Positions 1-12,016 of a stretch of 64,000 nucleotides of DNA are shown here, in pieces (position 1 is the stretch's first letter; every line of letters starts with the position of its first letter). The DNA is from Chenopodium formosanum (taxonomy: Eukaryota > Streptophyta > Magnoliopsida > Caryophyllales > Amaranthaceae). The notes beneath the pieces are model-generated. The model saw nothing but the letters and a program-made list of their open reading frames with translations, did no database searches and was not told where the DNA came from. The stretch is taken from contig CM044877.1 in NCBI GenBank assembly GCA_024500155.1, positions 75,658,001 through 75,722,000 of the forward strand, given 5' to 3'. A program made the position numbers and the translations under genes.

Positions 1-1198
1 TGAGTTACTAGGGGACATAATGATGAAGGATATACAACTCTTAATTGTTTCAGGACCATGATTAAGGTAAAGTATGTGAGGATAATTGCAGTCATTCAAG
101 GTTACCCAATTTAAATGGACAATTTGACAACTTAAACTTCCTGCATTGAGTAGCTGCCACCAGAGAAGATCCTGTTGGATATATAGGTGTAAGTTATAGT
201 GGGCTTTAACATTTTGATGGGGGTAATGTTGATCGAAAAAGATTAATCATGATGGTAAGAAGAAGAATAAAGGGAGAATATTTGTGAATTGCTGACTTAG
301 AATTGGATAGTGCTTTTGTTTACATACATTACATCATACAGCTACAGCACATATTTATAGAGCGTAATGTCAATTACCTTAGCTTCACCAATTTGTAATA
401 ACAATTCTTTAGAGCTATCTTCTTGCATAGGATGGTCTCTGGCTAGATTTTGTAAGGTCTCACTATGGAGTAAATTTTTTCTAAGAGCATTCTAGGATAT
501 TAATACTCTTGATTTTGTATGTTATCTTTGAGTTATCTTCTAAGTTGGAATTGCATTAGTGAATGTTTTTGTGAGTTGCACTCCCATCTTGCAGAATTGC
601 AACTCAATCTCTTGTTTCTGGACTAGAACTCGGATAAAATCAATTATTCCAATTAAACTATCTCTTTATTCATATTACTAACATCATCAAGATCAAAATG
701 TTTCTCCAAATTTTTTTTTGGGGGGGGGGGGGGGGGGGGGGGGGAGGGGGGTTCTTCAATATCATATCGATTCATCAACACTCATGGCTTGCATTTTATA
801 GATGACTGCGTGGCATCACATATCGGAGCTGTTGTCTATTTACTAGTGTGTAGCTGAGATTCAAAGGCATTAGCCACTCACAAGTGCAGACTTTGCAAAC
901 TGAAATGCTATTTCTACTTGTAGTCATATAACCTATTATAGAGGTCTTTGCTTCTGGCTTATATTACCCAATCGTGGTGATTTCAATTTTTTTGCTCAGC
1001 TCGTATTTTTTACATAAATATCTTGTGATTCATCGTCATGTTACTAAGGCTTTGATTGATATCTTGTGATCATCGTCATTCTTCTGGGAGTTGAGATTGT
1101 TCCTCCTACTTTGTAATTCTTTTTAAAAATAAAATATAATTGGAGAAGGTTGATTCTAATATTTTTTACTGATTCACATTCTTGCCTTGTTTTGTCAG
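1..1198. other. Upstream intron/flank of the YPEL gene, no coding exon seen
   Basis: AT-rich DNA without a convincing exon. The YPEL gene needs an N-terminal exon coding the first CxxC motif, ending on a codon boundary next to a GT donor; I could not find one here, so this stretch is probably intron. A run of 25 G at 720-744, followed after one A by six more G, is the only striking tract. Confidence 0.5.
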
Positions 1199-3707
1199 TC
1201 ATTCAGTTGTCGCCAAGGGAGAGCTTATCTTTTTGAAAATGCGTAAGTTCTTAAAAATTTTCCATTCTCTGTTAAATGACTTCATATGTGCTATCTTCCT
1301 CCTAATTCTATAGTTACAAAAATTAGCTGTATTTGAGGGTCTGAATCAGGGTATTGGAGAGTAGCACATGCAAAACTAATAATTGAAACAGAAAATAAAT
1401 GAATTGGAAATCCAAACTAAAGCCTTGTTATTGTAGAAAAGATCAACATTAATGGATACTTTTTTCTTTTAGTATTTTGGTTTGATATCTTTGTTTGTTG
1501 AGGGAGCAACTAATTTAGCATAAGAGATGAACTAGAACAGAGGATTCGATGTTCCCTCATCTGTATATAACATCATTTTACACCTAAGAAAATTAGAATA
1601 TGAAGAATATACTGCAATACACAATGCCTTTTATGACAATGATATTTAAAACCGTCTATTCTTTTCAAAGTTGGTCTCAAAATTCCATGCTCTATTGATG
1701 TAATGTAAGAAAAGTATCTTATGTTAATTGGGTTTCTAACCTGCAAAGACAGTGGTTGAATCTTTGGGAGAATCTATTAAATAATAGTTAGATTGTGATC
1801 CAATATTTTTTGCAGAATGTTTAAAGTGTTTGATTTGGATTTGCCATTTGAACTTTCATCTTAGCTATGCACTCTTATCCTTTAGTTGGTCTGTCTGCTG
1901 TTGAACACTTGAAGCGTTGCCTGTCATTCGCTCAATTTGATCGTACTTGTTAGTTCTTTTTTCACTGCACATTAGTATATCACAGAAAGGTTTTGGTAGG
2001 GCCATAAAGTCGAAGGACAGGACAATCTTGTATGGGAGAGAGTAACTATGATAAATTTTAGGCCTTTAGGGAGGTGAACTGTCCCATAATGGGGATAAAG
2101 GTTCCCTCTACCCGCTCATAAAGTACTCAACATTTCCGCCCTTCGACTTCTCTCTTTCACCAAGTCCTGACTGTCATTATCTCCTTCACTCATCCATCAC
2201 TCCCTTATTTTTTTTCATTTTATTAGTTTTAGTTACCCCTTAATCCTTCCCCTCATTCCAAGAATTAGGGTGATTATGCATTTGTACTTGACTACTTGAA
2301 GTTGCCATGTCCAAGTGTTGAGGATCCAACTCAGGGTACTTGAAGTCTCTTGAACACTTTAAAAGTTTAAATTAGACATGCTGAGATCCTTGAAAATCGA
2401 CTAACCAACCTAGCTAATACTTTGGTAGACATACTATTTATGAGACTTCTATCCCAACTGAGTAAATAGATGAAATTCACATGCCTGCATTGGGTATTTA
2501 GATTGATATAGTACGCGTGGTTATGTAGTATGTACCCTATAGTTTGCTTTAAAGTTGAGTTTAGACACGTGCTACAAGCCTATAACTTTGCACTGTATAA
2601 CATTTATACTCTTGAAGGTGACGACCTATTTTGTGCTTTTTATAATTTTAGGGTCTTGTATGGTTACATAGCGACTTTTGCTTATAATTTCTGATCAGCA
2701 GTTCAGCACTAGCTACTTATCTTGTGTGAATTAGAAAAAGATGCTTGCAACCACACCTGAAGCTTAAGTTAGCCTAGTGCGTTGACTGCTCGCTTATTTT
2801 GTCAATGTATGCATATGCAGATATAACGAGATATGAATGTATAAGAAACATGAGAGGATGTTCCTAAAATACGAGAGGAGCAAATTCAAAGAGTATAATA
2901 GGCACCTGTTAATGACTTCCGCGCAAACACATTCTGATATCAGATGTTTGCTGCTTGGTTGACATCACACAAAATGGTCTCTTTAAGGATAAGAGGCATC
3001 TAATTTTGTTTCATTTGTTCTTTTCCTCTACTCGCACAAGGAACTTGAATTACACATGCAAGACTAATATTTGTGTTCATTTTGGCATTGTTTTACAGAG
3101 TAAATGTGACAGTTGGACCCGAAGAAGACAGGCTTATGATGTCTGGAATGCACACTGTTGCAGATGTATTTTGTTGTGGCTGTGGTCAACTTCTTGGTTG
3201 GAAATATGTAAGATTCCTGAATCCATAAGCTTTATGTGTAACATGTTTTTGTGATTTCAAGTGAGAAATTTCCCCCAAATTCTATCATATCATTAATTTC
3301 TTTTGGAGATATTGAAGAAAACATTTCATTAAGAGCCTTATAGATGATGTAAATGAAGGACAACCTAACTGTACCCCACAATGTGACTTGAGCTATATTA
3401 TAAATGGAGTCTGTTTAAAGGCCGTTTGAACAAAAATATGCTCTTGCTATATCAATCAATTGCATTAGAATAAGCATTATGTTATTGAACCGATAATGAT
3501 ATAAAATATGTATAGCTACTAGGAGAACAAGTTACCCCTGGTTACCATACGAACGGATGATTGTATATTTGTATTGGCAGACATGTAAACGGTTACTATT
3601 CGAGTTTGGTTGATGATTATAATTATGTTTCTGTTTCTGTTTGTTTCCTTAGATGTTAGCTCGTGAGAAAAGCCAAAAGTACAAAGAAGGGAAGGTGGTT
3701 CTTGAAA

Positions 3708-3751
<44 letters not shown>

Positions 3752-3905
3752 CAGTGATTGATTGGAGGTTTGTTAATTTAGCTGTTAACCCTGTCTGTTA
3801 ATACCTATTTCATTTCTGTCAAACAGATGGAGGATAACTGAGGATTCAGGTGAGGAGTTTAATCTCGATGCTCGTCAAAACTCAAGTGAGTCAGAATATC
3901 CTTAG
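1199..3905 (+). CDS. YIPPEE-like (YPEL) zinc-binding protein, 5' partial
   Basis: Spliced exons at 1199-1242, 3099-3207, 3653-3708 and 3827-3905 (stop TAG 3903-3905) join in one frame with GT-AG introns and give about 95 residues. Visible landmarks match the Yippee fold: SFSCRQGRAYLF, then VNVTVG, the MHTVADVF segment, the second zinc CxxC (CCGCG) followed by four residues and GW, and REKSQKYKEGK. The spacing G-x3-L-x5-N-x13-G-x8-C-x2-C-x4-G-W-x10-K agrees with the family. The first CxxC half lies in an exon not found here, so the gene is cut by the window edge. The tail (ITEDSGEEF...SESEY) is acidic and diverges from the common YPEL ending. Yippee proteins are small conserved zinc proteins, the fold shared with cereblon; their plant role is poorly known. 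The intron after the 56-nt exon begins GT followed at once by 40 A. No in-frame stop is seen in the exons, so it is probably functional. Confidence 0.85.
3711..3750 (+). repeat. A(40) tract beside a splice donor
   Basis: Forty consecutive A start directly after the GT (3709-3710) of the third visible YPEL intron. It may be a slipped repeat or the tail of a retroposed sequence. Confidence 0.9.
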
Positions 3906-4756
3906 TATAACTTTCATAGTTGAATTGCAAAAGAAAATGGAGAAAAAAGAAAAGAAGGGTGGCAATTGGTCGGTCATTGTAAATATTTGTGTATTTGCAA
4001 CACAGAGGTGTTACAATTTTCTTTTACCTCTAGTTAGTTAAATGATGTTAATTTAATCCTTTCTTTTCTTGTTTACCTTTATATTGGATTGTCTAATAAT
4101 TGTTCTCATTAACCAATAAGTGAATATTCATGTAATTATTTTGTTATATTTTTCCTATAGACAAAGTTTTCCCGTCTTTATGCCCATGGTGAAAAAAAAA
4201 AAAATGAATGAAAATACGTCGTTACTCCAGTAAAACTCAGTAAGATTGGTTAAAAAAAAAAAATAATCTCAGGTGACAATTAAGCCAAAAAATACTAATT
4301 TTCAAACAAACTACTTGCGATTGCTATTGTTTTCGTGTTTTTTTCATTGAAAAAAATCTATATTTTCAACTCTTTATAAGGAAATAAAATTTTGAAGGAA
4401 AAAAAATTATTTAAATACTAATTTTTCACTTAATTTTCCTACCCATTAATAACATTTTTTTAAAAGGAATTGGAAATTAAACTATGTAATTTAAAATTTA
4501 GCAAAATAAAAAGAAGATGACATAATAATTTAAATTTTAAAAAACTAGGGAAAAAAAAACAATTTAATTAGCAATTTTGAAGAGTTTAAAAATAAAAAAA
4601 AAATAAAAAAAAAACAGATTTTTGGTATAAATGTCGTCTAAGATAATTTTTTTTACCAATTTGTCGCTGGAGTAATTTTTTCTACCAATCTGTCATCAAG
4701 GGTTTTTTTTTTAAATTATTATTATTACCAATTTGGTCAATTTAAGTTAGTTAGGT
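3906..4756. other. 3' flank of YPEL, AT-rich, no gene
   Basis: Probably the 3' UTR and then AT-rich spacer with many A and T runs. No coding signal and no element ends were recognised before the MITE that begins near 4767. Confidence 0.6.
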
Positions 4757-5429
4757 ACTCAGTGATCAATAGCTGGTTCCTACAGGCGCCTGTACGGTGC
4801 AACGTACAGTCGTTTGGTAGGAAAGAACATGATATATAAAAGTAATGAACATATAGTTATAGTGAAAAGAACATACTATTAAAATGTAATGAACATATAT
4901 CTAAAGTAAAAACAACATACTATCAAAATGTAATGAACATATACCTAGAGTGAAAAGAACATATTTGCACAAAAAAATAAATAAAAAGAACATATGTTTA
5001 TGTTCATTGATCCGTCAGTGTAATGTACTTTATTTGCAACATAATGATTTTTTTTTTTGAGGGAAAATTTGCAACATAATGATCATTGCTTATTGTGAAA
5101 TGTTTATTAAATTTTGTCTTCAAATTAGGGTGGTTATATATAGATTAAGTTTATTACATAATATTATCATGTTCTTTATTAATATCATGGGCGAAGGAAC
5201 GCGCGGGGGGGGGGGGGGGGGGGGGGGCTGGTGGAGGCCCGGCCCAAACTTGCGGCCTTTTATTATCAACTCTTCCCCCCCCCCCCCTTAAAATATTATA
5301 TATAGCGTTGAAGACACATAAATTACAACAAATAAGGTTTGTCACATTGGTTAGGTAATGATGTTTTCCCCCAAGGAGCTACACAAATTTTGAGGGGCAA
5401 AAAAGATCTGAAACTGGTAACCCTCAAAA

Positions 5430-7094
5430 AGTTCCAAGATGATTATCCCTATTATGGGTCAGAAAAACATCGTCGTTCATTTCAATCAACGTGGTTTAAA
5501 CAATTTCCTTCCATTTAGAGGTCATGATGAGAGTGTAAACTCTAAGAATCAAGGAAACTTTCTTGAACTAATAAAGTTTATAGCCTCATACAACAAAGAT
5601 GTGAACAAAGTCGTTTTGCAAAATGCTCCAGGTACTCATTATAAATTTTTTTTAGAGGATTTGTATTTTTATTCAATGCTCCCAAACATCATTTAACTAA
5701 CACTACTATTTTTAGGGAATGCTTCATATACATCGTCCACAATTCAAAAGGAGATTTTGCAAATTTTAGCGAAAAAAGGGCAAGATAAAATAAGAAAGGA
5801 AATTGGAGAATCAAAATTTTGTGTCATCCTTGATGAATCTCAAGATAGGGCATTAAGAGAACAAATGTCAATTGTTTTAAGGTTTGTTGATCATGATGGA
5901 ATTTTAAAAGAACGATTTTTTGATCTTGTTCATGTGGAAAACACTTCATCATTAACTTTGCAACAATAATTATATAAAGTTTTGTCTTATCATAACTTGA
6001 ACCCAAAAAATATTCGTGGTCAAGGATATGACGGAACTTCTAATATGAGAGGGGAATTTAATGGTTTGAAAGCTTTAATATTGAAAGATTCACTCTATGC
6101 ATACTATGTTCATTGTTTTGCTCATCGGCTTCAATTAGCTTTGGTTGGAGCTACAAAAGAAATGATTCCCATACAACAATTTTTCACTAAATTGGCAATT
6201 ATAGTCAATATAGTTGATGCATCTTCGAAAAGACATGATGAGTTACAAGCTGCACAAAAAGCTGATTTAGCAAACAAGATTGCTAATGGCGAGGTTCAAA
6301 CTGGGAGAGGATTGAATCAAATAGGGAAATTGCAGCGTGCTGCTGATACTCGATGGACATCTCATTTGAATTCAATCAACAGTTTAGTAAGGACATTTTC
6401 TTCTACAGGTAAGGTTCTTCTATCCATTATTAAAGAAGGAAATTCTTAACAACGTGCCAATGCTGATACTGCTTATGACACATTAATGTCCTTTGAGTTC
6501 ATTTTTATTTTACACTTGATGAGGGAACTTTTAGGGGATACCGCTAATTTATGCCAAGCTCTACAACGGTGTAGTCAAGATATAGTGAATGCTATGAGTC
6601 TTGTTTCTACAACAAAAAGACTTGATACAAAATTTTAGATTGACTGGTTAGGATGATTTGTTTCAAAAGGTTAAGTATTTTTGTGAGAAGAATAATGTTG
6701 ATATTCCAGATATGACTATTCTTTACACAGCCGGTAAAGGTCGTTCTCGTCAAGGTGGAAAAATAACAATGGAGCATTATTATCGAGTTGATTTATTTAT
6801 TGCAGCTTCAGATTCACAACTACAAGAAATTAATAATAGGTTTGATGAACAAATGATTGATCTTCTTATATTGAGTGCAAAATTGGATCCTAAAGACTCT
6901 TTTAAGGGTATGTTCTGTTCCGTTGAAATTCAGTTCAGTTCAGTTCAGTTCAGCTCAACTCAGCTCAGTTCAGTTCAGCTCAGTTCAGTTCAGTTCAGCT
7001 CAGCTCTTAATTTATGTCTAATGATATTGCTAATGATATATAGCCAAATTTCATTCTTTTAAGCTCTTATTACAACGACAACAACAACAAAAAC

Positions 7095-7150
<56 letters not shown>

Positions 7151-7943
7151 TAATAATTGAAATAATAATACTAATAATAATAATCAATAAATAATAATAA
7201 TAATCATCAATAAATAATAATAATAATAAATAGTATATGTGTTTAAAATGTTTAGAGGTTTCAAGTTTTTAATATATTTTCCATACATTTTATAATATAT
7301 TTTCCATACATTTTATAATTATAATTATATAGTATATTTTTCGTAAATATTTTAATATGTACATTTGTATATACACATATGTATAGTAATAAATAATCAA
7401 TAAATAATCAAAGATCACTAATCCGTAGTTAAAAATCACTAATTAATAAGTTTTGTTCAGTTCAGTTCAGCTGAGTTCAGTCAATCGGAACAGGCCCTAA
7501 GTCTTTTGATGTTGATAAAATATGCCACTTGGTGCAAAAGCATTACCCTGAAGATTTCTCTTAACAAGAAAAATATCAACTTGAATGTGAGTTGCAACAC
7601 TTTTACTTGGATATTTGTGTAAATATGTAATTTGATAAGTTATCTACCTTATCACATCTTTGCCAAGAGTTAACTACGACAGGGAAATTGTCTACATAGC
7701 CTATTGTTGATTGATTGATTGATTCGTCTTTTGCTAACTCTTCCTGTCTCTACAGCAACTTGTGAGCGTGCCTTTTCTGCAATGAATATCGTCAAAACTC
7801 AACTAAGGAGTAAAATGGAGGATGATTTTCTTAGAGATGTTTTGGTTGTATACATAGAAAAAGAGATTGTTGTAGAGTTTAGTGTTGAATCTTTGATTGA
7901 TGATTTTGCTACTATGAAAAATCCTAGAGTACGATTTAACTAA
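5430..7943 (+). pseudogene. hAT transposase, DUF4371/zinc-finger MYM type, broken
   Basis: Fragments in order match the plant TTF/MYM-type hAT transposase: DDYPYYGS..RSFQSTWFKQF, then FRGHDESVNSKNQGNFLEL and VVLQNAPG, then VILDESQDRALREQMSIVLRF, GQGYDGTSNMRGEFNGLK, YYVHCFAHRLQLALVG, RAADTRWTSH, and at 7719-7943 the C-terminal dimerisation part (LLLTLPVSTATCERAFSAMN). The catalytic acidic residue in the LDES motif is still visible. About 100 residues between the WFK and FRGHDES blocks are missing, several stops interrupt the frame (near 5697, 5968, 6448, 6637), and the MITE at 6906-7497 splits the coding region after LDPKDSF. It cannot make a working enzyme. Confidence 0.9.
6906..7497 (+). mobile_element. 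'CAGTTCAG' Harbinger-like MITE inside the hAT gene
   Basis: It starts GGGTATGTTCTG and ends ..CGGAACAGGCCC, flanked by TAA on both sides (6903-6905, 7498-7500), the PIF/Harbinger target. Both subterminal regions are runs of CAGTT/CAGCT. An (AAT)n tract fills 7087-7146. It interrupts the hAT reading frame and is therefore younger than it. Sequence next to the long CAGTTCAG arm (GCCAAATTTCATTC) recurs, inverted, in the copy at 45300. Confidence 0.85.
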
Positions 7944-8245
7944 TTTTTGTTTTTTTGTAACAATAAAATACTAGTTTATTTTAATTTTTTTTTTTTTTAT
8001 CAATCGTTGTTTAACAAGTCCGGCCCCAGGACTTGAAAATCCTGATTTTGCCCCTGATTAATATTACAGATGTTCTTTAGATATGAAAAAAATATATAAA
8101 ATTGGATGTTCGTTACAAAACAACTATATGTTCTTTACAAAATAACTGTATGCTCTTTACAAAATAGTTACATGTTCTTTTTGCGTTTATTGACTGTACC
8201 AAGCAAGGTACAGCCGCCTGCACCTTAAAATTTTCACTCAGCGAT

Positions 8246-8807
8246 ATGGAGTAGTAGAAAATTAAATTGAATAAATTTTACAGTATACTTTTAAATGCAT
8301 CAATTAGTAATGCATAAAGTTGTAGGAAGGTAATACTCCAATATTGTAAGTAGATGAATAATCTATACTGAGTACGGAGTATAAAAATACAGAGTAAAGG
8401 TTAATGGCTTAATGCCTGAACTAGCTAGAATAGCTCCTGCGGTCTATCTGGCCTGCCAAAGAGTAAAGATTAATTACCAGTACTTGTTTTGAAATTTTAA
8501 AAAAATAAAATAAATTTGAGTTATGAATTTATAAAATAAAAATGGAAATTAAAAAGTTGGAAGGCATAAAATGACGCATGGTGATGGTGACTACATCTGA
8601 CATTTTTATGCGTAAGTCAGTCAATAGCCAGTCAAACACTCCACATATTTGAGTACTATCAACTCATCTTCTTTATTACGGAGTACATCCATGCATGCAC
8701 ATCTTACCATCACTTTACATGACATTCATATCATACTAGTACTGTACATGCATCCATCTTTTACTTTTCTCACCATGCTAATATCACCGTTTTTTAAAAA
8801 GAGTTTA
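8246..8807. other. Intergenic, AT-rich, no gene
   Basis: Nothing recognisable as coding. Short ACTCCGTA-type motifs suggest worn Stowaway ends. Confidence 0.5.
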
Positions 8808-8898
8808 GGACAACTTAATTTCAGTTTAATTCTTAATTTCCTACTCTCATAAACAATTCGGCTCAACTCAGTTCACTTTAGTAAATCAGAACAAGCCT
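8808..8898. mobile_element. Short 'CAGTTCAG' MITE
   Basis: Flanked by TTA (8805-8807 and 8899-8901). It contains AATTTCAG, CTCAACTCAGTTCAC and ends ..CAGAACAAGCC, a degenerate version of the family ends seen at 15470 and 49320. Confidence 0.55.
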
Positions 8899-9377
8899 TT
8901 AGGGCTTATATAGTTTGCCTTATTTTTGTTTATTTGAACTTATTTAATCTTGTCTAGTATGATCTTATCTGATTTTAATTTATTTTATTGTCTAATTTGA
9001 CCAAACTTTAACCTTTAGTATATGATAATCTGTAAGGGAAAAATATATCAAGTAGAATCTTATTAGATTTGTAATAATGTGTATTTTATTAATACGTAAG
9101 TTTATAACTTTTTTCATTAAGAAATTAAAAATATTTAGCGATAAAAAATTGTTTATAAAACGATAATCTAATTTAAATTTATTTTTCCAATCTAATTTGA
9201 TCTGAACATATTTTTTAAAAAAATAAGTTGAATTAAACAAAACAAGACCTTACTCCCTTCATTTTTATTTTAAATGTACCACTTGGTGGTGTACTTAGAC
9301 GGAGCAAGGAGGTTTACATTTTTGTAAGGAACGATGCTTGCACTGTTTCTTTTGATAAACACGAGTATAATTATGTA

Positions 9378-9468
9378 CTACCTCCGTTACAGGTTATATG
9401 TAACGATGAGATATTTTTCCCTCTCTACTTTATGTCAAATCGTTGCACATAACCTGTAACGGAAGTAG
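9378..9468. mobile_element. 91-bp Stowaway-type MITE
   Basis: Inverted ends CTACCTCCGTTACAGG and CTACTTCCGTTACAGG, extending about 29 bp with few mismatches, flanked by TA on each side. It has no coding capacity. Confidence 0.8.
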
Positions 9469-9805
9469 TAGATAATTTCGTCCGTGTAACGGCACTTACA
9501 TTTATAATTAATGCACAATTTGTTTTTTATGGGCCGTATAATTTAAGTATCAACCGTATATTTTACGAGTAGAAAGGAAGTTCCTAGGCCGTCAAATGAA
9601 ATCATAAAAAGAGTGAATGGTAACGGCGCCGTTAGACGGCCAGCAATGATTGCGGGGTACAGACAGCAAACTAATTAAAATCGTCAAACGAAATCATCGC
9701 AGCCGCCGTCGCCGACAGGATGACGGCAATTTCAATTTTGCTTTCAATAAAGAATATCACTCCTTTTATTTATTTTTTAGAAAGAATATATTCCTTTTTT
9801 AATTA

Positions 9806-10130
9806 CTTCCTCCGTGTTTTTTTAATTGATACATATCGACCGGCACATAGTTTTAGGCAATTTAATTGACTTAAATAAAATAAGAGTTAAGTGGGGTAGT
9901 GGAGTATTGAAAAATTGTTAAAGAAAGATAGTGGGGTTAATGGTTTATTGAAAAGTAATGAATGTGAGAGGAAAGATATAATAAAAAAGTAGTAGTGGGT
10001 TTGGGTGGGGGGCATGAGAGAAGAGATATATAATATTTTAATGTATTGTTTTGCCAAAAAAGGAAATGTATCACTTAAAAAAACACGGCCGAAAATGGAA
10101 AATGTATCACTTAAAAAAACACGGAGGGAG
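9806..10130. mobile_element. Stowaway-type MITE, 325 bp
   Basis: Ends CTTCCTCCGTGTTTTT and, from the other side, CTCCCTCCGTGTTTTT, followed by AATTGATACAT against AAGTGATACAT; TA flanks both ends. Near the right end a second short copy of the AATGTATCACTTAAAA motif occurs. Confidence 0.7.
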
Positions 10131-10439
10131 TAGGCAAAAACTAACGAACGTCCTTGAGGTATTGAATAAGTAATCTAAAAGTAAAAAAATAAATTAAAAT
10201 GAACATTAATTACACCGATCGACGCATGATTTTGTCATGTTTTTCCAAATTAATACCATTTTAGGCAATGTTTGAATGCTTATCCAACGCCCCGTTCGTT
10301 AGCAAGATCCTTTTAATAAATAAGAATAAAGTTATTAGTCTTTTTTTTTTTTTATCCTTTGACTTATGTTGTTTTGTTAAAATGTCTTTAAACTATTTTA
10401 TAACATGGGTTCTAGCTTAGGGGTTTAAACTCTCACTAT

Positions 10440-10960
10440 TATTTTGATTTACCCCGTGAATTCTCGTGCAAGATCTGTACGGGATAGTGCCAACACCGTT
10501 AAGATTTGTTTATTAAAATACATGACGTTGTTAGTTCTCTATTATTACGCATATCGGCGTACGTTTCATAAAAGCCTTAATCATAGCCACGTAGAGAGCT
10601 GCTTCGACCACGTAGACAAATGTTGCTTACGAATTGAAGTCAACCCACCATCTATGTCGATAGATGAAATCAGCTTGGTTGTTTACCTATAAATACCCAA
10701 GCATAATTCAAGGAACAATCTCTCTTTGTCTCTCTCTCTCTTATCTCTTCTTATCAAATTGCTAACTTTAACATCGGAGCGATTATTCCCGAATAATCCT
10801 TCGAATTAGCTAATTTGCATTGACTGTGCAGGTACTTAATTGACCGACAAACCTTTGCGAACCCAAGACTTAAGTTACCGGAGCACACCCGAGATAAGAC
10901 CTATGATGTATCATTGTATACTATTACAACAAAGAAGTGAAGACCTATGATGTATCAATA
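10440..10960 (+). mobile_element. Possible LTR remnant with TATA box
   Basis: A TATAAATA box (10688-10695) is followed by a CT-rich leader, then ACATCGGAGCGATTATTCCC and TGTGCAGGTAC. The ATCGGAGCG motif after a TATA box is common in gypsy (Tat-type) LTRs, so I read this as an LTR piece. The ends are not defined. A 17-bp direct repeat (GACCTATGATGTATCA core) follows at about 10898 and 10943. Confidence 0.35.
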
Positions 10961-11336
10961 TAATATGTATTCTTTTTTTATTTTATTTCTAATTTTATTT
11001 TTTATTTATCAATACATTAGTTTGACGGATATTATTTTATTTGTTAATCTCTTAATTAATAGTCTATAGAAGTTTTGAGTTTTAATATCGTTAAGAATTT
11101 AGCTAAAGATTATATAGAGAGTATTGAAGAATTCGATTGTTAGCTTGAAGCTAATCCTTGCATTTTTTTTTTAAATACATCAATTTGACCAGTATATTTG
11201 GCGTAACGTAACGTTGACCATTAACATTTTTCATTAACTACTGACAAAATTATAACAAAATTATATTATGAAAAAAGACATACATTATAACAAATCTAAT
11301 GGTGAGTATAATATAATAACATTTATTTGTTTTATA

Positions 11337-11596
11337 CTTCTTTCGTGTTTAAAAACTTGTTTCATTTCTACTTTTTGTACTATTTATTTGTCTTACTTTG
11401 ACTAATATTTGTAATTTATACATAAGAAAAAATATGTCTAGCGTGAATACTTATTGAAACTGTCTCAATGAATAGATTATTAATGTTCAATTGTTATAAT
11501 TTATACTTATTAATAATTAAATATATTATTGATCAAAGATTAGCATTGACATACGTGTTTAAGAGAAGTGGAGCAAGCATTTAAAAACGGAGGGAG
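11337..11596. mobile_element. Stowaway-type MITE, 260 bp
   Basis: Left end CTTCTTTCGTGTTTAAAAAC and right end, reverse-complemented, CTCCCTCCGTTTTTAAA; TA at 11335-11336 and 11597-11598. Confidence 0.6.
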
Positions 11597-11875
11597 TAAG
11601 AGCAGAAAAATTAAATCAAATATAGCATGCAAAAGTCAAAATGATGTATTTAAAAGTGAATTGTTTTTTTGCCACAATGAAATTACTCAAGCTATAGTAT
11701 TAAAAGACTTTTATGCCCCTTATTATTTTGAAAATAACATAACAATCCAACCATTACTAACTACTAAATTTGTCCTACCTTGACCATACTCAAGCCTTAG
11801 CTCCACATTGACTATCAACTCCACAATTAAGTCAAATATGCGACTACTAATGTGCAAATTTGTCCTACATATAGC

Positions 11876-12016
11876 ATGCGACTATACCGCGGTGTAGTCA
11901 CGTATCACATGCGACTATACCACGGTATAGTCGCATGCTAGATGCGACTACACCGCGGTATAGTCGCATGTAATATGCGACTACACCGTGGTGTAGTTGC
12001 ATATAGCATGCGACCG
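11876..12016. repeat. 33-bp palindromic tandem repeat, four units plus part
   Basis: The motif ATGCGACTA starts at 11876, 11909, 11942 and 11975, with a partial start at 12008: exactly 33 bp apart. Each unit is itself an inverted repeat, ATGCGACTAyACC.CGGTrTAGTCGCAT. Units differ at a few sites, often as paired changes in the two half-arms. Confidence 0.95.

Larger units (their letters stand above)
5186..8056 (+). mobile_element. Decayed hAT transposon (2.87 kb, 8-bp TSD)
   Basis: The element begins CATGGGCGAAGG and ends ..TTTTGCCCCTG, i.e. hAT-type inverted ends CAkGGGCrAA. An exact 8-bp target duplication ATTAATAT flanks it (5178-5185 and 8057-8064), the hAT signature. The left subterminal region has a 23-G run (5205-5227) and a C run near 5275. 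It carries a broken transposase gene and a younger MITE (6906-7497). It sits inside the Mutator-like MITE 4767-8235. Confidence 0.88.
4767..8235. mobile_element. Mutator-like MITE, split by a nested hAT element
   Basis: The outer ends are inverted repeats: the left end reads ...GGCGCCTGTACGGTGC..GTACAGTC and the right end, reverse-complemented, GCAGGCGGCTGTACC...GGTACAGTC, both followed by AAGAACATG. The flanks carry a 10-bp near-perfect duplication, ACTCAGTGAT (4757-4766) and ACTCAGCGAT (8236-8245), fitting the 9-11 bp TSD of Mutator-like elements. The arms hold many GAACATA repeats. Without the insert (5186-8064) the element is about 590 bp with no coding capacity. Confidence 0.7.

Noticed and set aside
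11876..12016. Regular repeats resembling a CRISPR array
   Set aside because: Plant DNA, no spacers (33-bp period with only a few variable bases), each unit palindromic.
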